This document shows, one piece after another, positions 1 through 7,652 of a stretch of 41,709 bases of DNA (within the stretch, counting starts at the first letter, position 1; every line of letters begins with the position of its first letter). A program made the position numbers and the translations under genes. Under the pieces are notes generated by a model. That model was not told the origin of the DNA. It did no database searches and saw only the letters and a list, made by a program, of their open reading frames with translations. Location: the NCBI GenBank assembly GCA_945879075.1, contig CAMCUY010000010.1, positions 1 to 41,709 of the forward strand. The letters run 5' to 3'. This stretch comes from Akkermansia muciniphila. GTDB taxonomy: Bacteria > Verrucomicrobiota > Verrucomicrobiia > Verrucomicrobiales > Akkermansiaceae.

Positions 1-2
1 GC

Positions 3-1043
3 TTGATGGATTTCCGATGCTTTGCCTCGCTGGACCTCGAAGTCCCGGCGGAGGGCGCGATTTTGACCGGCGACAACGCCCAAGGGAAAACCTCGATCCT
101 CGAAGCCTTGTGCGTGCTGGTCCGGCTCCACTCGCCGCGCACCCACCGGCTGGCGACGATGGCGCGCGTCGGCAGCAAGGGATTTGGCATCGCCGGGGAT
201 CCATGGGGCAGCGAGCGGCAGGTGCGGTATTCGCGCGAGGGCATGGTGCTCAAGGTGGACGAGGAAACCCGCCCCAGCCAAACGCGCTACCTTGAGGACG
301 GCGGATTGGTAGTGTGGATGGGAAATGAGGACTTGGAACTGGTGCGCGGCCCCGGCGAGGGACGCCGCCGCTATTTGGATTTCCTCGGCGCGCAAATCGA
401 TCCCGCCTACCGCCGCTCGTGGTCGCGCTACCGCCGGGCCTTGCGGGCGAAGAATTTGCTGCTCAAGGAAAGCCGGCCCCGCGACGCGGAAATTCTGTCC
501 TACGAGGAAATCCTGGTCGAGCACGGCAGCGTGTTGATGGAAGCGCGCGCCCGCCTGATCGAAGAACTCGCCCCGCTTGCCGCCGAGGCGCAGCGGGCGG
601 TTAGCGGCAAGGACGAGCCGTTGACGCTCAACTACCTTCCCGCCAGCGGCCCGGATTTGCGGGAGTCGATGCTGCAAGCCCGCGAACGTGAAACCCGCTT
701 GCGCCAGGCGGTCGTCGGCCCGCACCGCGACGAGCTGGATCTGCGAATCCACGGCATGCCCGCCGCCGATTTCGCCAGCGAAGGCCAGCAGCGCACGCTC
801 GCGCTGGCCCTGAAACTCGCGCAGGGAAAATTACTCGAACGCCGCGGCGGGAAACTGCCGATCTACCTGATGGACGACATCTTCGGCGAGCTCGACCCCG
901 GCCGCCGCAACGCGCTGATGAACCACCTCCCGCCGCTCGCGCAAAAATGGATCACCACCACTCACCTCGATTGGATGCAGGAAACGCCGCAGCTCGGCGA
1001 ACTCGGCCGCTTCCGCCTGAGCGACGGGAAAGTATCTAACTAA
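3..1043 (+). CDS. recF: DNA replication and repair protein RecF (5' end cut by window)
   Basis: RecF is an SMC-like ABC ATPase that binds DNA at gaps and helps load RecA for recombinational repair. Numbering from the first visible codon, the Walker A motif GDNAQGKTS lies at residues 23-31, the ABC signature SEGQQR at 259-264 and the Walker B stretch LMDDIFGELD at 289-298, in the order expected for the family. The visible 346 residues are slightly fewer than the usual ~360. The frame is open to the window edge, and family members normally carry a few more residues before the DFR motif, so the true start is probably just upstream; the TTG at position 3 is not a credible start. The stop overlaps the end of the convergent murI gene by 4 bases. 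The identification is firm and only the 5' boundary is unknown. Confidence 0.95.
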   Translation: MMDFRCFASLDLEVPAEGAILTGDNAQGKTSILEALCVLVRLHSPRTHRLATMARVGSKGFGIAGDPWGSERQVRYSREGMVLKVDEETRPSQTRYLEDGGLVVWMGNEDLELVRGPGEGRRRYLDFLGAQIDPAYRRSWSRYRRALRAKNLLLKESRPRDAEILSYEEILVEHGSVLMEARARLIEELAPLAAEAQRAVSGKDEPLTLNYLPASGPDLRESMLQARERETRLRQAVVGPHRDELDLRIHGMPAADFASEGQQRTLALALKLAQGKLLERRGGKLPIYLMDDIFGELDPGRRNALMNHLPPLAQKWITTTHLDWMQETPQLGELGRFRLSDGKVSN

Positions 1044-1843
1044 ATCCCCAGCACCGCCCGGTGAATGCGGCCGGGAGATTTCTTGAGAAACTGGCGGGCC
1101 AACAATTCAAACTCTTCCGAAAGGTCGGTCAAATGAAGTTCCAGCGCGCCATCGCGACCTGGCGCTTCGAGCAAGTCCAGCCGGGTGAGTTCCTTTTTCA
1201 GATGCTCGGCACAAGTCGTCGCGGAGTCCACGAGGCGCACGTCCGCCGGCAAGACCTGCTGCAAAACAGGGATCAGCAGCGGATAATGGGTGCAGGCGAG
1301 CATCAGCGTATCGATCCCCTTCTCCACCAGCGGGTCCAAATAAGTCTTCAAAACCTGCCGCGTCGCCGGGTGGTCGACCCAGTTTTCCTCGATCAACGGA
1401 ACCAGCAGCGGAGTCGCCTGGCCGTGGATCATCAGGCCGGTTTTCCGCAACGCGAGCGCGTGCTGATACGCGTGGGAGCGGATGGTGCCGCGGGTCGCGA
1501 TGATGCCGATGCGTTCGGCATTCGGGCAGGCGAGCGCGGCTTCCACGCCAGGTTCGATCACCCCGAGAATGGGAATCCGGTATTTCTCATGCAAACTTGG
1601 CAGGGCGTGCGCGGTCGCGGTGTTGCAGGCGACGACGATGGCTTTCACCCCGCGGGCGATAAGAAACCGCACGTCCTCGTCCGCGAACTGACGGATGGTC
1701 TCCGGGCTTTTCGAACCATACGGCAGCCGGGCGGTGTCGCCGAGATACAAAATGTTTTCCGCAGGCAAAAGTTCCTGCACCGCCCGGACGACGGTCAAAC
1801 CACCGACACCCGAGTCAAAAAATCCAAGAGGCGCTGAATTCAC
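1040..1843 (-). CDS. murI: Glutamate racemase
   Basis: MurI interconverts L- and D-glutamate in the cytoplasm, supplying the D-Glu added by MurD to the peptidoglycan stem peptide. The 267-residue length is typical. The two catalytic cysteines sit in VACNTATA (Cys73) and LACTHYP (Cys184), and the N-terminal FDSGVGG substrate loop, with its conserved Asp and Ser, is at residues 9-15. The start is GTG; in the sequence GTGA it overlaps the stop of a 25-codon open frame just upstream, which could couple their translation. Its stop overlaps the recF stop region by 4 bases in convergent orientation, so neither gene has room for its own terminator. Assignment is secure. Confidence 0.96.
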   Translation of the reverse strand: MNSAPLGFFDSGVGGLTVVRAVQELLPAENILYLGDTARLPYGSKSPETIRQFADEDVRFLIARGVKAIVVACNTATAHALPSLHEKYRIPILGVIEPGVEAALACPNAERIGIIATRGTIRSHAYQHALALRKTGLMIHGQATPLLVPLIEENWVDHPATRQVLKTYLDPLVEKGIDTLMLACTHYPLLIPVLQQVLPADVRLVDSATTCAEHLKKELTRLDLLEAPGRDGALELHLTDLSEEFELLARQFLKKSPGRIHRAVLGI

Positions 1844-1917
1844 TGGCGGGAGTGTGAACGCCCGCTCGTTGTCGCCAAGCGCAAAGCGATGTCGATGAGG
1901 TCTTCGAGATCAGTCAT
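1840..1917 (-). CDS. Possible 25-residue upstream ORF coupled to murI
   Basis: An ATG-initiated frame of 25 codons (MTDLEDLIDIALRL and so on) ends in TGA, which shares bases with the murI GTG start (GTGA). Such overlaps commonly give translational coupling. There is no clear ribosome binding site and I do not recognise the peptide. It could be a real leader peptide, the remnant of a longer gene, or chance. The overlap is what can be seen; a function is inference. Confidence 0.25.
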   Translation of the reverse strand: MTDLEDLIDIALRLATTSGRSHSRQ

Positions 1918-1921
1918 GGGG

Positions 1922-1945
1922 AAATATAGATTACCGGAGGCCGGT
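1922..1945 (-). terminator. Weak candidate terminator after fic
   Basis: Read on the minus strand, a 5-bp stem (ACCGG, loop CCT, CCGGT) directly follows the fic stop and is followed by an AT-rich but broken T run. The stem is short, so this is only a candidate. Confidence 0.25.
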
Positions 1946-2991
1946 TAGCGTTTGGTGTAATGGACGGATCTACCGGAACCGTGCCGGACCAGCAAACCCG
2001 CTTGCAACATCCGAGAGAGGGTGGCCTTGACCGTGTTGCGGCTGGCACCTGTCGCCGCCACGATGGACGCCACGGAGACGCGCGCTTGGCTGGCGAGAAG
2101 CTCGCTAATAGAACGGGCCAGCGGCGTGAGCGTGGCGAGCGCTTGTTGTTCCGCATCCAGACGGCTGAGGAGCCGGTCTTTCTGGGTCTTGAGAGCTTTC
2201 AGAAAAAACAACAGCCAAGGATGCCATGCGGGTTCCGGCTCCTTGAGCGTTGTTTGGGTTTGGCGCAGCGCCACATAGTAGCCTTCCTTGTTCGCCTCGA
2301 TCACGCTTTCCAAGCTGGAATACGGGACGTAAGCGTAGCCCGCTTGCAGCAGTAGCAATGTGGTCAAAACCCGGGAAAGTCGCCCGTTGCCGTCTTGAAA
2401 CGGATGCACCGCCAGAAAACCGACGATGCAAACGCCGATCCGCAACAACGGGTGCCATTGATCGGGCACCGCCTCGGCTTCCCGGTGCCAATCCAGCAGC
2501 TTCCGCATCTCGAACGGCGTATCGAAGGGGGAACTGGTTTCGAACACGATACCGAGCATCTTGCCATCCGGGTCGAAGGCCGCCACATGGTTCGGGTGGG
2601 TCTTGTAGTCGCCGCGGTGGCGTGTGTCTTTGTCACTGAATTGGAGCAATTCCGCATGGAGTTGCTTGAGATGGTTCTCGTTCAGGGGAAGATCGGCCCA
2701 GCTTTCGAACACCCGCTCCATGACCCGCGCATAGCCCACCACCTCCTGCTCGTCACGAGTGGCGAACGACGTCTGATTCAAGCTGGCCAACAACCGTTCC
2801 ACCTCGTGATTGGACAACTTGACCCCCTCAATGCGTGTCGAAGAGCCGATGCTTTCAATCGTGGCGCTGTGCCGGAGAGCCAGCAACCGCTCCGGTGCCA
2901 ACGTGCGCAACGCCTGCCACTGACCTTTCGCCTCATCGAGCTGGGCGATGATGTGCAGCATTTCCGGGGTGATCAGCGGGGCTCGTGTCAT
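1945..2991 (-). CDS. Fic family protein (probable AMP-transferase) with C-terminal winged helix
   Basis: Fic-domain enzymes usually transfer AMP from ATP to a hydroxyl group of a target protein. The complete catalytic motif HPFQDGNGRLSR lies at residues 196-207, with the catalytic His196 and the Mg-binding Asp200 present. An N-terminal inhibitory motif of the S-x-x-x-E-G form (SSTRIEG, residues 50-56) places it in the class with a built-in autoinhibitory helix (class II), so no separate antitoxin is needed. Residues ~290-348 look like a winged-helix DNA-binding domain, as in many stand-alone Fic proteins. The 348-residue length fits that group. Neighbours are unrelated housekeeping genes and there is no partner gene, which suggests a solitary, possibly horizontally acquired regulator. 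The target cannot be told from the sequence. Confidence 0.9.
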   Translation of the reverse strand: MTRAPLITPEMLHIIAQLDEAKGQWQALRTLAPERLLALRHSATIESIGSSTRIEGVKLSNHEVERLLASLNQTSFATRDEQEVVGYARVMERVFESWADLPLNENHLKQLHAELLQFSDKDTRHRGDYKTHPNHVAAFDPDGKMLGIVFETSSPFDTPFEMRKLLDWHREAEAVPDQWHPLLRIGVCIVGFLAVHPFQDGNGRLSRVLTTLLLLQAGYAYVPYSSLESVIEANKEGYYVALRQTQTTLKEPEPAWHPWLLFFLKALKTQKDRLLSRLDAEQQALATLTPLARSISELLASQARVSVASIVAATGASRNTVKATLSRMLQAGLLVRHGSGRSVHYTKR

Positions 2992-3166
2992 CCGATACCC
3001 GCTTCATATCCAATTTATCCAATTCGGCAATTCAAAAGGTGGACATCCTGACGTTGAAGGCTTTTCACATGAGTTTTCTCACCGGCCTTCATCTCAAAAG
3101 CAATTTCTTAGCAATACTATGATTCCGCTTCCCCGCTGCCATCCGCAGGTCTAGCCTCCCGCCGAA

Positions 3167-4177
3167 ATGAGCAGCTGTGGGCCGAAAATGAAGATGGATC
3201 CGACTTTGCACCGGGACAAGAAGCCGGACTGGATCAAAGTGCGCTTGCCGAACAACCCGGCGTTCTGGTCCACCAAGTCACTGATCACCGACTTGAAATT
3301 AGTCACCGTTTGCGAGGAAGCGCAGTGCCCGAACCGCTGGGAATGCTGGGGCCAAGGCACCGCCACCTTCATGATCGCCGGCGACAAATGCACCCGCGCC
3401 TGCGGCTTTTGCGCCGTCAAAACCGCCAAGCCCGACGCGCTCGAATCGGACGAACCCGCCCGCGTTGCCGAGGCCACCCGCCGGATGAATTTGCGCCACG
3501 TCGTCATCACCGCCGTCGCCCGCGACGACCTGCGCGACGGCGGGGCTGAGCATTTCAAGCTCACCATCGAAGCCGTCCGCCAGGCGAATCCGGAGATCAT
3601 CATCGAGGTGCTCGTGCCGGATTTCAACGACCGCGACTGGGCGCTGGCGATGGTGATGGAAGCCCGGCCGCATATTTTCAACCACAACCTCGAAACCGTC
3701 GAGCGGCTCACCCCGCTCGTCCGCTCTCGCGCCCAATACCAGCGCAGCCTGACCGTTTTGAAAAAGGCCAAGGCCATGGTCAACGGCAAGGTCGCCACCA
3801 AAAGCGGCATGATGCTCGGCCTCGGCGAGCGCCATGAGGAAATCCTCCGCGCCATGGACGACCTGCTAGCCCATGACGTCACCGTGCTCACGATGGGCCA
3901 GTATTTGCGCCCGACGCAGAAGCATCTTCCGGTGGTCGAATACATCACACCCCAGGCTTTCGATGAATACAAAGCCATCGCGCTCGCCAAAGGCTTCCGC
4001 CACGTCGCCAGCGGCCCGCTCGTCCGCAGCTCCTATCATGCGGCGAATTTCCGCCCGGAACTCGATGTCCTCGAAGCGATCGAAGCCGACGTCCGCGCCG
4101 CCCGCGGCCTTGAACTCGGACCCGAGCATCTCGCCCTGCCCTCGCCGCAGCCGGGCCTGGTCAAAGCCATCGCCTGA
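3167..4177 (+). CDS. lipA: Lipoyl synthase
   Basis: LipA is a radical-SAM enzyme that inserts two sulfurs into protein-bound octanoyl groups to make lipoate for 2-oxoacid dehydrogenases and the glycine cleavage system. Both iron-sulfur sites are visible: the auxiliary cluster cysteines 49, 54 and 60 (CEEAQCPNRWEC) and the radical-SAM CxxxCxxC cysteines 75, 79 and 82 (CTRACGFC). The conserved C-terminal SSYHA, whose serine ligates the auxiliary cluster, is at 288-292. The start could also be Met8 or Met10, since no ribosome binding site decides between them. The next gene starts 5 bases after the stop, suggesting co-transcription. No lipB is visible nearby. Confidence 0.96.
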   Translation: MSSCGPKMKMDPTLHRDKKPDWIKVRLPNNPAFWSTKSLITDLKLVTVCEEAQCPNRWECWGQGTATFMIAGDKCTRACGFCAVKTAKPDALESDEPARVAEATRRMNLRHVVITAVARDDLRDGGAEHFKLTIEAVRQANPEIIIEVLVPDFNDRDWALAMVMEARPHIFNHNLETVERLTPLVRSRAQYQRSLTVLKKAKAMVNGKVATKSGMMLGLGERHEEILRAMDDLLAHDVTVLTMGQYLRPTQKHLPVVEYITPQAFDEYKAIALAKGFRHVASGPLVRSSYHAANFRPELDVLEAIEADVRAARGLELGPEHLALPSPQPGLVKAIA

Positions 4178-4182
4178 TCGTC

Positions 4183-4647
4183 ATGCGCCACTGGTTGATC
4201 AAGTCCGAGCCCGACGTTTTCAGCATCGACGACCTCGCCAAGGTCGAGCGCGAGCCGTGGAGCGGCGTCCGGAACTATCAGGCACGGAATTTCATGTGGA
4301 AGGAAATGAAACCCGGCGACCTCGCCCTTTTCTACCACTCGAACGCCAAGCCGCCCGGCGTGACCGGCATCGCGCGCGTCGTCAGAATCCCCTACCCCGA
4401 CCCCACTCAGTTCGACGCGAAAAGCGAATATCACGACCCTAAGTCCAAGCCGGAAAATCCCCGCTGGTGGCTCACCGATTTCGAATTCGTCGGGAAATTC
4501 CCTGAAATGCTGACGCTCGAAGCGATCAAGGCGGACCCGGTGCTTTCCGAAATGATGGTCTGCCAGCGCGGCACCCGGCTCTCGATCAACCCGGTCGACC
4601 CCCTCCACTTCAAGCGCGCCTGCAAGCTCGCCGGATGGAAACCTTGA
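4183..4647 (+). CDS. EVE domain protein (PUA-like fold, thymocyte nuclear protein 1 type)
   Basis: This 154-residue protein consists of one EVE domain. EVE domains are PUA-like and are thought to bind modified bases in DNA or RNA. The N-terminal HWLIKSEPD, the W-SGVRNYQARNFM segment (residues ~26-38), the MKPGD-FYHS segment and the central IARVV strand match the family. The start lies 5 bases after lipA, so the pair is probably one transcript. EVE proteins are sometimes linked to restriction or modification genes, but none is present here, so this looks like the common housekeeping version. Ligand unknown. Confidence 0.88.
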   Translation: MRHWLIKSEPDVFSIDDLAKVEREPWSGVRNYQARNFMWKEMKPGDLALFYHSNAKPPGVTGIARVVRIPYPDPTQFDAKSEYHDPKSKPENPRWWLTDFEFVGKFPEMLTLEAIKADPVLSEMMVCQRGTRLSINPVDPLHFKRACKLAGWKP

Positions 4648-4670
4648 TCCAGCCCTGAACCGGGTCTAGC

Positions 4671-5309
4671 ATGAAAAACCGGGAGACAAATCCCGCCACC
4701 CGCTCCGCTCGTATGGACGAAGACACCCCCATGGCATCCCTAACCGCTGCCTCCGAAGCATCGTCCGCCGCTTCCGCCTGGCGTGAGTGGCTGGAGGAAC
4801 ACGGCCCGAAGCTATTGCTCTTCGCCCGCCAGCAAACCCGCTCCCACGGAGATGCGGAAGACGTCTTCCAGGACGCCCTCGTCAAGCTGGTGCAAAAAGT
4901 CAGCTCGGGCGAGTTCGTCGGCGGACAGGAGGCGTGGCAACCGTATCTTTACACGACCATCCGCCGCCTCGCCATCGACCTGAGCCGCCGCGACGACCGC
5001 CGCAAACGCCGCGAGGACAACGTCGGCGCCGATGCCGAGACCGGCGAGTTCGATGCGTTCAATCCATGGTTCGAGAGTGATTCCTCGGACGACGAAACCC
5101 GCGACCAGCTCGAAAAAAGCCTCAAGGAACTGCCTCCGAAATTCGCCGAAGTCATCACCATGAAAATCTGGGGCGAGCGCACCTTCGCCGAGATCGGTGA
5201 AATTCTCGGAATTTCCCAAAACACGGCGGCCTCCCGGTATCGCTATGGACTTGAAGCTCTCAAGCGCAACCTGGCCAACGCCCGCCGCCGCGGCGACCTT
5301 TCCATCTGA
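4671..5309 (+). CDS. RNA polymerase sigma factor, sigma-70 family (ECF-like)
   Basis: This is a two-domain sigma factor that would direct RNA polymerase to a small regulon. Region 2 covers residues ~45-105, including the DAEDVFQDALVKL segment at 61-73 and a YLYTTIRRLAID helix. Region 4 covers ~150-202, with ELPPKFAEVITMK and the helix-turn-helix FAEIGEILGISQNTAASR. There is no sigma region 1 or 3, and the linker is acidic. The first ~40 residues are low-complexity, so Met15 or Met21 may be the real start; TCTAGC immediately precedes the first ATG. The gene is followed at 19 bases by a single-pass membrane protein and then a secreted PDZ protein, the classical arrangement of a sigma factor controlled by a membrane-bound anti-sigma factor. 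Confidence 0.92.
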   Translation: MKNRETNPATRSARMDEDTPMASLTAASEASSAASAWREWLEEHGPKLLLFARQQTRSHGDAEDVFQDALVKLVQKVSSGEFVGGQEAWQPYLYTTIRRLAIDLSRRDDRRKRREDNVGADAETGEFDAFNPWFESDSSDDETRDQLEKSLKELPPKFAEVITMKIWGERTFAEIGEILGISQNTAASRYRYGLEALKRNLANARRRGDLSI

Positions 5310-5328
5310 CTTTATCTAGCAAGCCGTC

Positions 5329-5952
5329 ATGACTCCCGACCAGCCATCTCTCGAAGCGGAACTTCGCGAACTCCGCGCGGCCACTCTCGACGAAGGCTTG
5401 CTCACCCGGCTCGAAGCCGCCGCCGAAGGAACGCTCACGCGGCTCGCCCACGGAGAAATCCGTTTCGAGGAGATTCTCCACAGATCCTCGCCGGCCAGGC
5501 TTTCACCCGCATTCCTCGCGAGCCTGGAATCCATCGTCCGTGAAGTCCCCTTCCCCGTGGACGAAAAAATCCTGCGATTCCCTAAGGCCGCCGTCCACAC
5601 CCGCCGGACCCGCCCGATCTGGGGCGCGGCCGCAGCCGTCGCTTTGATCGGGGCCGTCACCGCGCTCATGATTCCCGCTGGAAAAGCCCCTGCGATTCCA
5701 ACCCGCCAGGTCGCCGTGACATCACCGCCGGTCACGGCTCCCGCCAATGAAAATCTCGTTCCCGCCAGTTTCAACCGCGGACTGAGTGAAGTCCACGATG
5801 AGGGAGTTGTCTGGAAATCCAACAACCAGCCGCACACCGTCGTCCGCGTGGTTTATAAGGATCGGATCACCCTCAAAGAAGCTAACGGAAGAACCTTCCA
5901 GGTCGAGCAGCCGCGGGTCGAATACATGCTGGTCCCCGCGAAAACCGATTGA
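5329..5952 (+). CDS. Single-pass membrane protein, candidate anti-sigma factor
   Basis: I do not recognise a named domain in this 207-residue protein. A cytoplasmic, charged, helical N-terminus (residues 1-95), rich in ELRELR- and RLEAAAEG-like segments, is followed by one membrane helix at ~97-115 and a periplasmic tail that ends in a beta-rich segment. This topology, and its position 19 bases after an ECF-like sigma gene, fit an anti-sigma factor. There is no zinc-binding HxxxCxxC motif of the ZAS anti-sigma type. The role is inferred only from position and topology. TCTAGC lies 9 bases before the start. Confidence 0.6.
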   Translation: MTPDQPSLEAELRELRAATLDEGLLTRLEAAAEGTLTRLAHGEIRFEEILHRSSPARLSPAFLASLESIVREVPFPVDEKILRFPKAAVHTRRTRPIWGAAAAVALIGAVTALMIPAGKAPAIPTRQVAVTSPPVTAPANENLVPASFNRGLSEVHDEGVVWKSNNQPHTVVRVVYKDRITLKEANGRTFQVEQPRVEYMLVPAKTD

Positions 5953-6006
5953 ACCGGAAATTTTCAAACAAAAAACCGGGATAACTCCGATTCCAGTCCA
6001 CAAGCC

Positions 6007-6990
6007 ATGAAGCACCGCTCATTTCAATTCGTCACCGCCGGACTAGCCGCCCTGGCCATGCCCGCCTTCGCTCTCGAAGCGCCGGCAGACGACGCGCCGC
6101 CACCGACTGTCGCGCCGCACAGGGACGCCAAGCCACCCGAGATCAAACACCAGGCCGCAGCGGTGCCCGCGCCTCAAGCACAAGCTGCCTTCCTCGGTGT
6201 GGTCTCCGGCGATGTCCCGGAAATGCTCGCAAGCCATCTCGGCCTGAAACCCGGCGCAGGAGTACTGGTTAGATCATTGGTGCCCGGCGGCCCGGCCGAC
6301 AAATCCGGGATCACCGCCAACGATGTGATCCTCCGCGTCGCCGGCCATGAAATCGGATCGCCCGAGGCGATTTCCAATCAAATCGCGACTCACCAGCCGG
6401 GCGACACCGTCACCATCGATCTCATTCAAAAGGGCAAACAAACCAAGCTCGACGTCGCCTTGGGCATCAGGCCCGCCGCGATTGCCGCCCTGGAGCCGCA
6501 GCCGCTAGATCCGCGCAATCTCGATGGCCTGCCCAAGGAACTGGCCGACCGCATCCGCCGCGCCATCGAAGGCAATCTCGGCGGCATGGATCTCAAGCTG
6601 GGAGACAACGGGCTGCAAATAGCCCCCGAGATGGAAGACGCCCTGCGCGACCTCAATAAGCGCATGGAAAATGCGATGGGCAAGGATTTGCTCCCGCCGG
6701 CAGCGGGCAACGGCCAGCCACAGATCCAGGGCGGCGCCACGATTCGAATGAAAGACCCGCAGGGAAGCGTGGAAGTGAAGTCCAAGGATGGCGGCAAGGA
6801 AGTCACCATCCGCGACCAGCAGGACAACGTCACGTGGAGCGGCCCGTGGGACACCGCCCAAGACCGGGCTGCGGCTCCTGACGACGTGCGCCAACGCCTG
6901 CAAAGCCTCAATTTCGACACCAATTTCAACGGCAACGGCCTGAGGTTGCAAATGAGGCCGAACGCTCAACCGGGCTTCCCCGACAACTGA
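6007..6990 (+). CDS. Secreted PDZ-domain protein
   Basis: A signal peptide (cleavage after ALA-MPAFA, about residue 22) leads into a Pro/Ala-rich linker and one PDZ domain at residues ~60-152 of the HtrA/RseP type: the FLGV start, the VLVRSLVPGGPADKSGI loop and a GD-TVTIDLIQKGK strand. There is no protease domain, no catalytic Ser-His-Asp triad and no HExxH motif. The remaining ~170 residues are hydrophilic, with a helical part and repeated asparagines near the end. Following the sigma and candidate anti-sigma genes (54-base gap), it may bind exposed C-termini in the periplasm and pass on an envelope signal. That role is inference. Confidence 0.8.
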   Translation: MKHRSFQFVTAGLAALAMPAFALEAPADDAPPPTVAPHRDAKPPEIKHQAAAVPAPQAQAAFLGVVSGDVPEMLASHLGLKPGAGVLVRSLVPGGPADKSGITANDVILRVAGHEIGSPEAISNQIATHQPGDTVTIDLIQKGKQTKLDVALGIRPAAIAALEPQPLDPRNLDGLPKELADRIRRAIEGNLGGMDLKLGDNGLQIAPEMEDALRDLNKRMENAMGKDLLPPAAGNGQPQIQGGATIRMKDPQGSVEVKSKDGGKEVTIRDQQDNVTWSGPWDTAQDRAAAPDDVRQRLQSLNFDTNFNGNGLRLQMRPNAQPGFPDN

Positions 6991-7021
6991 CCCCGACAAC
7001 ATTTTTTCACGGAGATGGGTT

Positions 7022-7065
7022 CACACCCGCGTTCGGCAAGTGTCCGGGCCCGGGGGTGTGTTTTT
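7022..7065 (+). terminator. Intrinsic terminator after the PDZ gene
   Basis: A 7-bp stem CACACCC / GGGTGTG (7022-7028 with 7054-7060) encloses a GC-rich inner palindrome (CCGGGCCCGG) and is followed directly by TTTTT. It lies 32 bases after the PDZ stop and would end the sigma operon. Confidence 0.5.
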
Positions 7066-7185
7066 CGGCGACGCGGGATCGACATCAATATCGGCCGCAC
7101 TATCACCATGACGGGGGCCAGATCTGCCGTGAGGAGTCGCCGTCAACGGGTCTGGCCATCAGGCCAGCCACTTCGCCCGGACGCG

Positions 7186-7218
7186 AAAAAACCGCCGGAG
7201 GCCATCCGGCGGCTTTTT
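7186..7218. terminator. Strong bidirectional intrinsic terminator
   Basis: A perfect 8-bp stem CCGCCGGA / TCCGGCGG (7192-7199 with 7205-7212) and a 5-base loop are flanked by six A on the left and five T on the right, so it works on either strand. It mainly ends the minus-strand repeat-protein gene that stops at 7240. A small perfect hairpin CTGGCC-ATCA-GGCCAG lies just to the left. Confidence 0.85.
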
Positions 7219-7239
7219 GAAATCAATCGTCGTTGGAAA

Positions 7240-7602
7240 TTAGGCGAGGGTGCCTTCTTCTTCCTTGGCTTCGTCCTTGTCGCAGTCTTTCTTGCACTTG
7301 CCGGCGAGGGTGCCTTCTTCTTCCTTGGCTTCGTCCTTATCGCAGTCTTTCTTGCACTTGCCGGCGAGGGTGCCTTCTTTTTTCTCCTCGTCGTCCTTCT
7401 TCTTATCGCACTTGCCGCAATCGGCGAGGGTGCCTTCTTCTTCCTTGGCTTCGTCCTTGTCGCAGTCTTTCTTGCACTTGCCGGCGAGGGTGCCTTCTTC
7501 CTTGGCCTTTTCCTTGTCGCATTTTCCCTTTTCACAATCGCTGGCGAATGCGGCGGGAATGATCATGAATGAAGCGCAAAGCGCGGTGAGGAGTAGTTTC
7601 AT
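7240..7602 (-). CDS. Small secreted protein of five 20-residue Cys/Lys/Asp/Glu repeats
   Basis: I recognise no family. The protein is a 20-residue signal peptide (MKLLLTALCASFMIIPAAFA) followed by exactly five 20-residue units that fill the remaining 100 residues. Each unit ends in EGTLA and carries a pair of cysteines: CxxxxC in unit 1, CxxC in unit 3, and CxxxC in units 2, 4 and 5, which are identical in protein sequence. All else is Lys, Asp, Glu, Gly and Ala. The composition suggests an exported, unstructured, metal-binding or redox-active protein, but that is inference. It is a single gene with its own terminator. The repeats make other frames artificially open; the signal peptide, terminator and repeat phase support the minus strand. 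Confidence 0.8.
   Translation of the reverse strand: MKLLLTALCASFMIIPAAFASDCEKGKCDKEKAKEEGTLAGKCKKDCDKDEAKEEEGTLADCGKCDKKKDDEEKKEGTLAGKCKKDCDKDEAKEEEGTLAGKCKKDCDKDEAKEEEGTLA
7244..7543. repeat. Five tandem 60-bp coding repeats
   Basis: Units start at 7244, 7304, 7364, 7424 and 7484, each with gcgaggg(tgcc). The first, second and fourth units differ from each other at only one base; the third and fifth are diverged. The 60-bp period keeps the reading frame, so copy number can change without a frameshift. Near identity of three units implies recent duplication or gene conversion. Confidence 0.95.
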
Positions 7603-7638
7603 AGGTATCTTTGGTTGGTTTTGTTGGATTCAATCGAC

Positions 7639-7652
7639 GGGTTAAATTACCC
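7639..7652. promoter_or_regulatory. Small AT-core inverted repeat upstream of the repeat-protein gene
   Basis: GGGT-TAAATT-ACCC, 37 bases upstream of the start at 7602, in the divergent region shared with tgt. A similar GGG/CCC-bounded, AAATT-cored palindrome lies upstream of scpA. It could be an operator or part of a promoter. Confidence 0.3.

Noticed and set aside
6991..7185. Structured RNA or riboswitch between the PDZ gene and the repeat gene
   Set aside because: Beyond a probable terminator and one small hairpin I see no known riboswitch core, and the flanking genes are both oriented so that this is 3' sequence.
7244..7543. CRISPR-like spacing of repeats
   Set aside because: Units are directly adjacent without unique spacers and lie inside a coding frame; no cas gene is present.
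7015..7572. Long plus-strand frames across the 60-bp repeats encoding hydrophobic FFFLGFVL-type repeats
   Set aside because: They are the mirror of the minus-strand repeat gene. A 60-bp period without stops keeps several frames open; only the minus frame has a signal peptide, a start in context and a terminator.
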